A stretch of 64,000 nucleotides of DNA from Sphingomonas sp. NFR04 (lineage in GTDB: Bacteria; Pseudomonadota; Alphaproteobacteria; Sphingomonadales; Sphingomonadaceae): positions 1 through 64,000 of the forward strand of contig NZ_FORV01000002.1 in the NCBI RefSeq assembly GCF_900114095.1, given 5' to 3'. Shown here in pieces: positions 1 through 8,001 of this stretch. The notes beneath the pieces are model-generated. The model was not told where the DNA came from. It saw only the letters and a list, made by a program, of their open reading frames with translations, and did not search any database. Both the position numbers and the translations under genes were made by a program. Positions within the stretch are counted from its first letter, which is position 1. Each line of letters opens with the position of its first letter.

Positions 1-1
1 G

Positions 2-316
2 ACCGAACTGACCAGCCTGGCGATCCTGCGCTGGGCGCAGGACCGGCAGATCGAGTGGCATTACATCGCGCCGGGCAAGCCGCAGCAGAATGGCTATGTC
101 GAGAGCTTTAATGGTCGCTTGCGCGACGAGTGCCTGAACGAGACGCTGTTCGCTTCGCTGAGCCATGCCCGCTCGGTGCTGAGCAACTGGCGAGACGACT
201 ACAACCATGTGCGGCCGCATAGCGGTATAGGCGGGCTGACGCCCGCCGATGCTGCAAGGCGCGTTGCGCAACCCCACCCGCCAGGGCATCCTGGCAACCC
301 CGGACTCTACTTATGA
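2..316 (+). CDS. IS3-family transposase OrfB, C-terminal fragment
   Basis: The window opens inside an IS3-type DDE transposase (rve integrase fold). The readable C-terminal 104 residues contain the signature [20 protein letters not shown] around the catalytic glutamate, then a W-x3-DYN-x3-RPHS stretch and a final G-L-TPAD motif, all typical of OrfB of the IS407/IS3 group. The protein ends at the TGA at 314-316. The following bases (TGGAGGAGAAAAGGGG) could be the start of the right inverted repeat, but the left end is outside the window, so this is not confirmed. The upstream part, including the other two catalytic aspartates, is not visible. Confidence 0.9.
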   Translation, partial: TELTSLAILRWAQDRQIEWHYIAPGKPQQNGYVESFNGRLRDECLNETLFASLSHARSVLSNWRDDYNHVRPHSGIGGLTPADAARRVAQPHPPGHPGNPGLYL

Positions 317-734
317 GTGGAGGAGAAAAGGGGAGCACGTCACGAGAGCTCTGCGTAGATGGGGGCTGTCGCTCGCCGAGCGGATAGGGCGGCGACGTGC
401 AACGGTAGCCGTTGCCAGGAAGCTCTCGATCGTGATGATATCAATGTGGAGATCAGGTGCGGGATTTCGGCCTGCCGCGTCCTAGCTAAATTTAGTTCCC
501 TGCGGGAAGGGTAGGCTTGGACTTCGAGAATGGGGAAAGGACTCGATTGAGATTCTTGCTGATAGCGTGAAGCCAAGCCTCTCCTCCGGAAAGCCTCCCT
601 CAATCCCTCAAACGCGCGGAGGGTCGTTGTCGCACCGCCTCTGAAACCTCAGGCGCTTGATCGTGCCAGTCGCTGGACAGGTTGGTGCGCCGCACCTAGA
701 GCGCACGCCCCTTTTTCACACGGAGAACACGCCC
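317..734. other. non-coding stretch between IS3 end and HU gene
   Basis: About 420 bases with no convincing gene. The left edge should contain the right terminal repeat of the IS3 element. The right part is the upstream region of the HU gene. The overlapping open frames here have no family features and no ribosome sites. Confidence 0.5.
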
Positions 735-1010
735 ATGAACAATGCCGATCTCGCCGACCGCGTTTCCGAAGCGCACGGCCTCACCAAGGCCGACGCGCGC
801 AAGCTGGTCGATGGCATTTTTGCTGCCATCACCGGGGCGGCAGCAGCCGGCGAGGAAGTGTCGCTGAACGGTTTCGGCAAGTTCAAGGTTAAGGAAAGCG
901 CCGCGCGCGAGGGCCGTAATCCTTCGACCGGCGAAGCGATCCAGATTGCAGCGTCGAAGAAGCTCGCCTTCACGCCCGCCAAGGCCGTGAAGGACAAGCT
1001 CAACGGCTGA
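735..1010 (+). CDS. HU-family DNA-binding protein
   Basis: A 91-residue nucleoid-associated protein that would bind and bend DNA as a dimer. The N-terminal helical half (MNNADLADRV...) is followed by the HU/IHF signature GFGKF and then R-x-GRNPSTGE at residues 47-70, the DNA-contacting arm. The ATG at 735 is preferred over an upstream in-frame start because GGAG lies about 9 bases before it and the protein then has the normal HU length. The stop overlaps the ATG of the next gene by one base (1008-1010 and 1010-1012), so the two are translationally coupled. Confidence 0.95.
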   Translation: MNNADLADRVSEAHGLTKADARKLVDGIFAAITGAAAAGEEVSLNGFGKFKVKESAAREGRNPSTGEAIQIAASKKLAFTPAKAVKDKLNG

Positions 1011-1303
1011 TGGGGATCGAGGCCGTCCGCGCCTTTCTGGAGGCGCTGGCACCCGACATTTCGATCATCGAACAGGCTTCGAGCACCGCAACGGTGCTCG
1101 ACGCTGCCGCCACGCTCAATGTGCTGCCGGGGCAGATCGCCAAGACTCCTTCGCTGCGCGTCGGCGATGCGGTGGTGCTGGTTGTGGCGGTTTGCGATTA
1201 CCGGCCCGACAATCGCAAAGTGAAGGATGCGCTGGGCAGTCGCCCGCGCATGCTCGTCCCGCGCCGAGGCATGCAGCCTCGGCGCGGGATTGAATTCAGG
1301 TAG
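1010..1303 (+). pseudogene. YbaK/ProX-type aminoacyl-tRNA deacylase, C-terminally truncated
   Basis: The first ~80 residues match the YbaK/EbsC trans-editing fold, which hydrolyses mischarged tRNA. Family landmarks are AFLEALAPDI, STATV near residue 24, PGQIAKT-x-SLRVGD around 40-52 and a DNRKVKDALG-like segment near 70. Complete members have about 150-160 residues and end with a GxVCPFG-like motif. Here homology stops after the SRPRML segment and the frame runs into a 14-bp hairpin. The last third is gone, so the product is probably inactive. It is coupled to the HU gene by a 1-base overlap. Confidence 0.7.
1257..1289. terminator. strong hairpin between convergent genes
   Basis: A perfect 14-bp inverted repeat (arm TCCCGCGCCGAGGC, 5-base loop ATGCA) lies at the 3' end of the truncated YbaK frame, just before the convergent mucR-like stop at 1296. 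It has only a short T run on the + side, so it may be a bidirectional or imperfect terminator. Confidence 0.65.
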
Positions 1304-1805
1304 TAGGTGTCGTCTTCGCGCGCGGCTTGCGCGCGGGCTTAGGGGCGGGCGCTTCAGCGGGCGCGTTGCGCGCTGCGCGGCCCTTGGCACCGAGGCCGAT
1401 CTTGTGCGCCATCGCGCGGCGCTGCTCCGAATAGGTCGGCGCCACCATCGGATAATCGGCCTTCAGATTGTAGCGCGCACGATATTCCTCGGGCGTCAGA
1501 CCATGCGTGCTCAGATGCCGGCGCAGGGTGCGATAGGGCTTGCCGTCGATCAGCGAGATGATGTGGTCTTTCGAGGCCAGCGATTTGCGGACCGAGACGG
1601 CGGGCGTGAATTCTTCCGATGCAGGTTCTTCGCTCGCAACTTCTGCGCTCGCGATACCACCTGAAAGCTCAATCACATCTGCATGCATCTTCCGCAGGAA
1701 CGTGGACACATCGTCCATCGTCGCGCGATTGTTCGCGTTGGATAGCCAGGCAATGGTGAGGTCACTTGCGAGTTCAACGGGATCGGTATTGCTCTGCTCA
1801 GACAT
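1296..1805 (-). CDS. MucR/Ros-family transcriptional regulator
   Basis: A 169-residue MucR/Ros regulator, an alphaproteobacterial family that represses exopolysaccharide and other genes by binding AT-rich DNA. The N-terminal half (DLTIAWLSNANN...) is typical. The Ros-type zinc-finger core follows at ~residues 90-135 (GKPYRTLRRHLSTHGLTPEEYR, DYPMVAPTYSEQR), and the tail is rich in Ala/Pro/Lys/Arg. The first zinc cysteine is replaced (SLIDG instead of CLEDG), a substitution known in several Ros homologues. The start at 1805 is chosen over 1835 because GGAG precedes it. Confidence 0.9.
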   Translation of the reverse strand: MSEQSNTDPVELASDLTIAWLSNANNRATMDDVSTFLRKMHADVIELSGGIASAEVASEEPASEEFTPAVSVRKSLASKDHIISLIDGKPYRTLRRHLSTHGLTPEEYRARYNLKADYPMVAPTYSEQRRAMAHKIGLGAKGRAARNAPAEAPAPKPARKPRAKTTPTT

Positions 1806-1905
1806 TCTGCGTCCCTGCTCCTTGTTTTTCGGCATAATGCCGACAACTGGATTATAGGAGTGTATGTAATCCGTCTGCTAAAATATGTTGGAAGATCCGG
1901 TGAGA

Positions 1906-2202
1906 TTACTCATTCTGCAGCTGCTCGAATGCGCGACGCCCACGTCTTCGCCATAATGTCAGCGCCTGATCCCGTTGTTCGCTTTTTAGCGTGGCGGCGG
2001 CGTCGATCATCACACCGAACAACACGGCGCGATCATCGTCGGTGAGTTCGACCAATCCGGCCTTCGCGACCAGACCTCCCAGCTCGATCAGCTGGCGCGT
2101 TCGTTCGCGGCGCTTCACCGCCCATTCCCGCGTATCATTCCGCGCCCGTTGCGCTTCGAGGCGGTGCCGTGCCGCCGTCAGCTGCCGCAGCCGATACCGC
2201 AC
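1906..2202 (-). CDS. traD: conjugal transfer protein TraD (Ti-type)
   Basis: Small basic protein of the Ti-plasmid transfer family. The conserved part is a charged helix (RRERTRQLIELGGLVAKAGL, about residues 40-60) followed by LTDDDRAVLFGVM. The partner traC lies immediately upstream and overlaps it. The start is uncertain: an in-frame GTG at 2202 gives a normal 98-residue protein, while the open frame extends to an ATG at 2349 inside traC. In Ti-type systems TraC and TraD are accessory to relaxosome and mobilisation function. Confidence 0.65.
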   Translation of the reverse strand: MRYRLRQLTAARHRLEAQRARNDTREWAVKRRERTRQLIELGGLVAKAGLVELTDDDRAVLFGVMIDAAATLKSEQRDQALTLWRRRGRRAFEQLQNE

Positions 2203-2458
2203 CCGAACTAGCGCCGCCGCGAGCTTTTCTCTCCCGTTGAAAGAAGGCCGCGCCACGCTGGCGCCAGTCCTCCCGTATGATGATGTCGGACGCGCTGACA
2301 ATGGCGAGTAGCGCGCCCGCCAGCTGGTCGACTGGCAGCACATCGGCACCGGTCGCGACCACCAGCTCGCCGAGCTGCTGGAGCTTGGCCTGTTTGAGCT
2401 GTCGTGCCTTGCTGTCGAGCGCCTTCAGCTCCGAATCAAAGTCGCGAGGTTTTCGCAT
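2135..2458 (-). CDS. traC: conjugal transfer protein TraC (Ti-type)
   Basis: A 107-residue protein beginning MRKPRDFDSELKALDSKARQ, the usual start of Ti-type TraC, an accessory DNA-binding component acting at oriT. A lysine/glutamine-rich helix is followed by LGELVVATGAD. It is divergent from traA, with the nic-like region between them as in Ti plasmids, and it overlaps traD downstream. The last ~35 residues are low-complexity Ala/Gly/Ser. Confidence 0.75.
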   Translation of the reverse strand: MRKPRDFDSELKALDSKARQLKQAKLQQLGELVVATGADVLPVDQLAGALLAIVSASDIIIREDWRQRGAAFFQRERKARGGASSGAVSAAAADGGTAPPRSATGAE

Positions 2459-2572
2459 CGAATCCTCCGCAGTTGATGGGGGATAATCGATGATTTAAGA
2501 ACTACGTTGATCAGCGCAAATGTCGTGAAACATCTTGGGATGATCACGTCGCGAAAAAGATGAAATCTTTTG

Positions 2573-2600
2573 AGGGCGCGCTTATACGTCGTGCCGACGT
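2573..2600 (+). other. oriT nic region (RSF1010/Ti type)
   Basis: Between divergent traC and traA the sequence AGGGCGCGCTTA (2573-2584) differs by one base from the complement of the RSF1010 nic consensus TAAGTGCGCCCT. It is followed immediately by a perfect 6-bp inverted repeat, ACGTCG-TGC-CGACGT (2586-2600). Nic core plus adjacent repeat is the layout of RSF1010/Ti-class origins of transfer, and its position matches Ti plasmids. The nick itself is inferred. Confidence 0.75.
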
Positions 2601-2629
2601 CGCTTGTTTGGTGTAAATGGATTGCCACT

Positions 2630-5600
2630 ATGGCGATCTACCACTTCTCGGCCAAGATCATCAGCCGCGCCAGCGGATCGTCGGCACTTGCCGCTGCCGC
2701 CTATCGCTCCGCGTCGCGGCTCCACGATCAGCGGCTCGATCGGCATCACGACTTCTCGAACAAAGCGGGCGTCGTCCATTCCGAAGTGCTGCTGCCGGAC
2801 GGCGCGCCCGAGCATTTCGCCGATCGGGAGAAGCTGTGGAATTCCATCGAAGCCGTGGAGCTGCGTAAGGACGCGCAGCTTGCCCGTGAGATCGAATTCG
2901 CGATCCCGCGCGAGCTGAACCAGGTCGAGGGCATTCGGCTCGCGCGCGAGTTCGTTGAACGCGAGTTTGTCGCGCGCGGCATGGTCGCTGACCTCAATGT
3001 CCATTGGGACATCGGCGCCGATGGCGAACCTAAGCCCCACGCGCATGTCATGCTGGCGTTGCGGGAAATGGATGCCGATGGGTTCGGCAAGAAGAACCGC
3101 GACTGGAACCGTACCGACCTGCTGGAGAAATGGCGCGAGCGGTGGGCAGAGCACGTCAATGCGCGGCTGGCCGAACTGGATATCGATGCACGTGTCGATC
3201 ATCGCTCGCTGGAAGCGCAGGGCATCGATCTCGAGCCGCAGCACAAGATCGGCCCGGCCGCAGCCCGGATGGCCGAACAGGGGCGGTCGTCGCTGCGGCT
3301 TGAAGAGCATCACGACATCGCCCGCGCCAATGGCGAGAAGCTGCTGGCCAATCCAGCGCTGGCGCTGGATGCCATCACCCGCACCCAGGCAACCTTCACC
3401 ACCCGCGATCTGGCGATGTTCGTGCACCGTCATAGCGAAGGGAAGGAGCAGTTCGACCAAGTGATGGCGGCGGTGCGCGCGGCACCTGAACTGGTGAAGC
3501 TGGGCAAGGATGGGCGCGGCGAAGATCGCTTCACCAGTCGCGACATGATCGAGACTGAAGCGCGGCTGGAGCGCGCGACGGTGAAGCTCGATGCCAGTCG
3601 CGGGCATGGCGTGGACGAGCAGCATCGCAAGCTCGCCTTGGCGCGCGCAGAGATGCGCAGACTGGTGCTGTCGAGCGAGCAGCGTAGCGCCTTCGATCAT
3701 GTCACCAGCGGCAGGGATCTGGGTGTGGTCGTCGGCTATGCCGGTACCGGCAAATCAGCGATGCTCGGTGTTGCGCGGGAAGCATGGGAGAGCGCCGGCT
3801 ATCAGGTGCAAGGACTGGCGTTGTCCGGGATCGCTGCGGAGAATCTGGAAAGCGGCTCCGGCATCGCATCGCGCACCATCGCCAGCATTGAGCATCAATG
3901 GGGGCAGGGGCGGGAATTGCTGACCGACCGGTCGATCCTCGTCATTGATGAGGCCGGCATGATCGGCACGCGCCAGATGGAGCGGGTGATCGCCGAAGCG
4001 AAGAAGCGCCACGCCAAGGTGGTGCTGGTCGGCGACCCCGAGCAGTTGCAGGCGATCGAAGCGGGCGCCGCGTTCCGATCGGTCGCCGAGCGGCATGGTG
4101 CCATCGAGATCACCGACATTCGCCGGCAGCGCGAGGACTGGCAGCGGCTGGCGACACGGCAGCTTGCAACCGGGCGCACTGCCGAGGCGCTGGAGGCCTA
4201 TGCCGAGGCCTGCATGGTCGTCGACTCGGAAACGCGAGTCGAGGCTCGAACGGCGCTAATCGAGCGCTGGGGCCGCGAGCGGATCGCCGATCCGGCAGCA
4301 TCGCGCATGATTCTCACCCACACCAACCAGGAATGCGATGAACTGAATGCGCTGGCCCGCGATGCGATGAAACGCAGTGGGGCTTTAGATACTGATATTG
4401 CTGTCGAAACCACGCGTGGAGAACGCTTGTTCGGGGCTAGCGACAGGGTCATGTTCCTGCGCAACGAACGCAGCCTGGGTGTGAAGAATGGCAGTCTCGG
4501 CACCATCGAACAGGTCGATCACGCCCGCATGGCGGTGCGGCTCGACGATGGGCGTCAGGTCGCCTTCGACCACAAGAACTACGGCGACATCACCCATGGC
4601 TATGCCGCCACGATTCACAAGGCGCAGGGCGTCACCGTCGACCGTGTCCATGTACTGGCCACGCCGGGCCTTGATCGGCACGCTGCCTATGTCGCGCTGT
4701 CGCGGCACCGTGATGCGGTCCAGCTCCATTATGGCCGTGACGACTTCGCCGACCAGGGCAAGCTTGCCCGCACCCTGTCGCGCGACCGGCCAAAGGACAA
4801 TGCCCTCGACTATGATGGCGCCGCCGAGCGCTTCGCCGTACGGCGCGACGTCGAACGGTCGCGAATTCTCGATACGCTTGCCAAAGAGCCGCTCGTCGAA
4901 CCCGAGCGCAGCGCGCCTGCGACCGCCCGGCGACGGGGCATGTTCGAAGGGTTGCGGCTGTCCATCCCCGAGCCCGAACGCGAACCGACCAAGCTGCGCT
5001 TCGATGGACTCAAGCTGTCGGTACCAGCGGCTGCGCCCGAGGCATCCGCAACCCAGAAGTTGGAGCGGGCGGTCGAGGGTTATGCGCGTGCCGTGCAGGA
5101 TGCAGGCCGCATGACCGGGCAGGGACGTGCGCCGCTCGAAGTGCAGAAGGCGGCGCTTGCGCGCACCGCCGACGCGGTCAACGCGCTGCATCCCCACGCC
5201 GCCCACGATCTCGACATGGCGTTCGAGCGGACGCCGGGGCTGATCAGCGAAGCCGCCAATGGTCGGACCGCCAATGCCATTCGCCAGATGCAGCTGGAGG
5301 CCGAAGTGCGCACCAACCCCGAGCTGCGCGCAGACCGGTTCGTCCAGGCCTGGCAGCAGCTTCAGGCTCGACGGGGCAAGCTGAGCGGGTGGGAGAATGA
5401 AGAGAAGCGCGCAGGCGTCGAGAATGCCATGCGATCGATGGCGAAGGGCCTGGAGAAGGACCCGGCGCTAGGCGCTGCGCTCAGCCACAGAGGCAGTCAG
5501 CTGTTCGGGCGGCAGTGGTCGCCTGAATGGGCGCCGGGCAGCCGGGATGGCGGTGTCAGCCGCGCGCTTGGCGACGATGCTCGCACGCGATCGGTCATCC

Positions 5601-5653
5601 GGCAGCTCACCTTCTCGATCGATCGCGACCGAGGCCTTAGGATTGGAATGTAG
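2630..5653 (+). CDS. traA: Ti-type conjugative relaxase-helicase TraA
   Basis: A 1007-residue fusion of a MobA/MobL relaxase with a RecD-like helicase. The relaxase nicks oriT and the helicase unwinds the transferred strand. The N-terminus (MAIYHFSAKIISR) and an Ala-rich AAAYRSA segment carry the relaxase start. PHAHVML near residue 138 supplies the metal-binding histidines. Helicase motifs follow: GYAGTGKSAM (Walker A, ~369), VIDEAGM (Walker B, ~441), VGDPEQLQ (~467) and GYAATIHKAQG (~655). The ATG at 2630 is chosen because homologues begin there. It lies just right of the nic-like site. No type IV secretion genes are visible nearby. Confidence 0.95.
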   Translation: MAIYHFSAKIISRASGSSALAAAAYRSASRLHDQRLDRHHDFSNKAGVVHSEVLLPDGAPEHFADREKLWNSIEAVELRKDAQLAREIEFAIPRELNQVEGIRLAREFVEREFVARGMVADLNVHWDIGADGEPKPHAHVMLALREMDADGFGKKNRDWNRTDLLEKWRERWAEHVNARLAELDIDARVDHRSLEAQGIDLEPQHKIGPAAARMAEQGRSSLRLEEHHDIARANGEKLLANPALALDAITRTQATFTTRDLAMFVHRHSEGKEQFDQVMAAVRAAPELVKLGKDGRGEDRFTSRDMIETEARLERATVKLDASRGHGVDEQHRKLALARAEMRRLVLSSEQRSAFDHVTSGRDLGVVVGYAGTGKSAMLGVAREAWESAGYQVQGLALSGIAAENLESGSGIASRTIASIEHQWGQGRELLTDRSILVIDEAGMIGTRQMERVIAEAKKRHAKVVLVGDPEQLQAIEAGAAFRSVAERHGAIEITDIRRQREDWQRLATRQLATGRTAEALEAYAEACMVVDSETRVEARTALIERWGRERIADPAASRMILTHTNQECDELNALARDAMKRSGALDTDIAVETTRGERLFGASDRVMFLRNERSLGVKNGSLGTIEQVDHARMAVRLDDGRQVAFDHKNYGDITHGYAATIHKAQGVTVDRVHVLATPGLDRHAAYVALSRHRDAVQLHYGRDDFADQGKLARTLSRDRPKDNALDYDGAAERFAVRRDVERSRILDTLAKEPLVEPERSAPATARRRGMFEGLRLSIPEPEREPTKLRFDGLKLSVPAAAPEASATQKLERAVEGYARAVQDAGRMTGQGRAPLEVQKAALARTADAVNALHPHAAHDLDMAFERTPGLISEAANGRTANAIRQMQLEAEVRTNPELRADRFVQAWQQLQARRGKLSGWENEEKRAGVENAMRSMAKGLEKDPALGAALSHRGSQLFGRQWSPEWAPGSRDGGVSRALGDDARTRSVIRQLTFSIDRDRGLRIGM

Positions 5654-5655
5654 CC

Positions 5656-6360
5656 ATGGGTATCCACGAACCTCCCGTAGAAGCAGACCAGACTGTCCAG
5701 GCGTTCAACGACATGTCGCGCAAGCTGGCGGGGCTGACTGCTGCCGTTGACGGCTTCGCCGCGCGTCAGCAGGAATTGCATGCGCGCGACTATGGACCGG
5801 ACCTGGAAAAGATCCGCGACGGCTACGACAAGGTGTGCGGTGCTATCAACATCCTGGCCAAGCGCCCGGCGATGACGTTGACGCCGCAGGATGTCGCGAA
5901 GCAAATTGAAGCGGCTGGCATGCAGGGGCGTGCGGACGATCATCGGGCGTGGAGCGGCGCCAGCCATGCCCTTGCCGGAACGGTGCAGGAGCTGAAGGGG
6001 ATGGTCGCATCGGCCCATTCCGCGGAGAACCAGCGACTGTGGATCGCGGGGGCAGCCGCTTTGGCACTACTGGTAGGCTTCGCTTCGGGAACTGTCGTTC
6101 CATCGCTACTCGCTCAACTCGCGCCCGAGAGCTGGCATTGGCCAGAGGAACGGGCTGCAGCATTGCTCCGGCACACACCATGGGACGCGGGCGTGCGGCT
6201 AATGCAGGTTGCCGACCCGCAACAAGCTCGGGCGCTGGCCGACGCCGCCCGGATCGTGAAAGACAATGCGGATGTGCTTACAGGATGCCGCAAACGTGCA
6301 GAACAGCTCAGTGCACCAGTGAAGTGCTCCATCGAGATCCATCAAGCAAACGTCGATTAA
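5656..6360 (+). CDS. DUF6118-family membrane protein
   Basis: A 234-residue protein two bases downstream of traA. The first ~125 residues are soluble and helical with heptad-like spacing. One hydrophobic segment (AAALALLVGFASGTVV, ~residues 133-150) follows, then a tail with a single CRKRAE motif. This architecture and position are typical of DUF6118 proteins that follow traA in sphingomonad mobile elements. Function is unknown; an inner-membrane accessory role in transfer is an inference from context. Confidence 0.75.
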   Translation: MGIHEPPVEADQTVQAFNDMSRKLAGLTAAVDGFAARQQELHARDYGPDLEKIRDGYDKVCGAINILAKRPAMTLTPQDVAKQIEAAGMQGRADDHRAWSGASHALAGTVQELKGMVASAHSAENQRLWIAGAAALALLVGFASGTVVPSLLAQLAPESWHWPEERAAALLRHTPWDAGVRLMQVADPQQARALADAARIVKDNADVLTGCRKRAEQLSAPVKCSIEIHQANVD

Positions 6361-6986
6361 TGCGGTTGGGGCCGATTCTGGGCCGGAACACAAACCCGCT
6401 GCGCGGGAGTGTCGCCCGAATTGATGTCACAATGATACCGTCACCGCCTCGCTCGGATTGAGCGATCCGGCGGTGAGGCAGAGGGGTTGACGCGGCGCCT
6501 CGCGAACCCACGGGGCGGCGAGCGAAAAAAATCGTAGGGTCCCGACCAGGGCTGGAGACCGGGGCCGCGTCCCTGCCGCGTCTCGGAAAGCGGTGCGCCC
6601 GCCGCCGGCAAATTTTTCGTGGTGCCCGATGCGGGTCCGCAATCCGGCCGGCGTCTTACGGCGAAACGGAGACACCGACATGCAATATCAGTTCTCGCAG
6701 CATAGCTGACATCTAGCATCACGATGTGGGAGGTTTTGTGCCCCATCGTGGCGAAACCTGCCTGTACCGGACATGCAATTGGGCTGCATACACGCGATAT
6801 CCTGTCTGGAGAATACTTCCTGCCAGGTACCGTCAAGTGCGCACCCATGGCATCACGTGGCAATCTAACTTAACGGCCTGGACCGACAACTTCTCGGTCC
6901 AGCTGAAAGAAACGGACTCCTATCCAGTCTGCGCGCCGAATGCCGCCTCCGGCGGACATTGCACCAACCAACTATCGGGGAACGAC
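6361..6986. other. intergenic region containing a truncated gene start
   Basis: 626 bases without an intact gene. At 6680 an ATG with a well-placed GGAG (6668-6671) opens a frame that ends after nine codons (6680-6709). This looks like the 5' end of a gene cut by recombination, and it marks a junction between the mobilisation module and the envelope/efflux genes. The remaining ~280 bases are the leader of the next gene. I see no other feature. Confidence 0.5.
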
Positions 6987-7838
6987 ATGCGTCAAACACT
7001 TGGCTTGGCTACACGCGCCATCGTCTCGGCCGGGGCGCTGGCCTGCGCGGGCTCCGCGGCCGCCCAGACGCTGACGAAGATCGAGCCGCCGCTCGCCGCG
7101 GTGCTCGGGCAGACTTCCGGCTATCCGGGCGAGCCCGTGGGCCAGGACGGCGGCCCGGACGAGGATCACGTCACGATCGGGGCCGGCGGTCTGTACCAGC
7201 CGGCCTATATGGGCGCGCGGAAATATCAGTTCCAGCCGATCCCCGCGATCGACATCAAGCGCGGGCCCTTCTTCGTCAATTTCCAGAACGGGATCGGCGT
7301 CGCCCCCGTGGACGACGGGACCTTCACTATCGGCGCCGGTGTCGTCATGACCTTCGAGAACTACGAGCGGTCGGACGTGCCGAACCGGTTCAACAAGATC
7401 GACATGGGCGCCGGCGCCCGCGGCTTCGTCACCGTGCGGCAGTTCGGCCTCGAGGCCTCGGCCGGCGTGACCCAAATCTTCGCGGGCGGCACGAAGGGCT
7501 TGATCGCCGACTTCAGCCTGTCGCGTCCTATCGTCGTGAGCGACCGGCTGTTCCTCATGCCCTCGATCGGAACGCGGTGGGCCAACGCGAAGCACAACGA
7601 TCGCTTCTACGGCGTCAGTGCGCGCCAGTCCCAGGAATCCGGTCTCCGGCAGTTCCGCCCCGGCGCCGGCCTGTTCGACGCGAAGGCGGAACTCGGGCTG
7701 CAATACCGGCTGACGGACCATATCGGGCTCGGTGCGGCGGCAGGCGTCACCACGCTGCTGGGCAACGTCAAGGACAGCCCGATCGTCAGGAAGAAGACCG
7801 CCCCGTTCGGCATGGGGTTCCTGACCTATACCTTCTGA
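6987..7838 (+). CDS. mipA: MipA/OmpV-family outer-membrane protein
   Basis: A 283-residue predicted outer-membrane beta-barrel of the MipA/OmpV family. There is a signal peptide (residues ~1-26, cut after AAQ), then alternating beta-strand pattern with family landmarks (GAGGLYQPAYMG near residue 60, FVNFQNGIGV near 90) and a terminal aromatic (FLTYTF). The ATG at 6987 is preferred over a much longer upstream frame because it has GGGGA spaced 5-9 bases before it and starts directly at the signal peptide. It lies 160 bases upstream of an RND efflux operon. Confidence 0.85.
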   Translation: MRQTLGLATRAIVSAGALACAGSAAAQTLTKIEPPLAAVLGQTSGYPGEPVGQDGGPDEDHVTIGAGGLYQPAYMGARKYQFQPIPAIDIKRGPFFVNFQNGIGVAPVDDGTFTIGAGVVMTFENYERSDVPNRFNKIDMGAGARGFVTVRQFGLEASAGVTQIFAGGTKGLIADFSLSRPIVVSDRLFLMPSIGTRWANAKHNDRFYGVSARQSQESGLRQFRPGAGLFDAKAELGLQYRLTDHIGLGAAAGVTTLLGNVKDSPIVRKKTAPFGMGFLTYTF

Positions 7839-8001
7839 TTGGCCTGGGCATGAGGATCGACATCAACCGAGCGGAAGCACCCGTCGTGTCGCGAAGGACG
7901 CCGGAGGCAGCACCTGTCCTCCGGCGTCCGGAGCCGCGCGACCGATCCTGATCCGACACATGCCCCGAATGACCCGTGCTGGCAGTGGACCCGATATTGC
8001 A

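Noticed and set aside
716..1390. 224-residue frame antisense to HU
   Set aside because: Shadow of HU and the YbaK fragment; no independent features.
2582..3700. 372-residue frame antisense to traA
   Set aside because: Shadow of the relaxase; high GC makes long antisense frames common. Same for 4385-5206 and 10433-11860.
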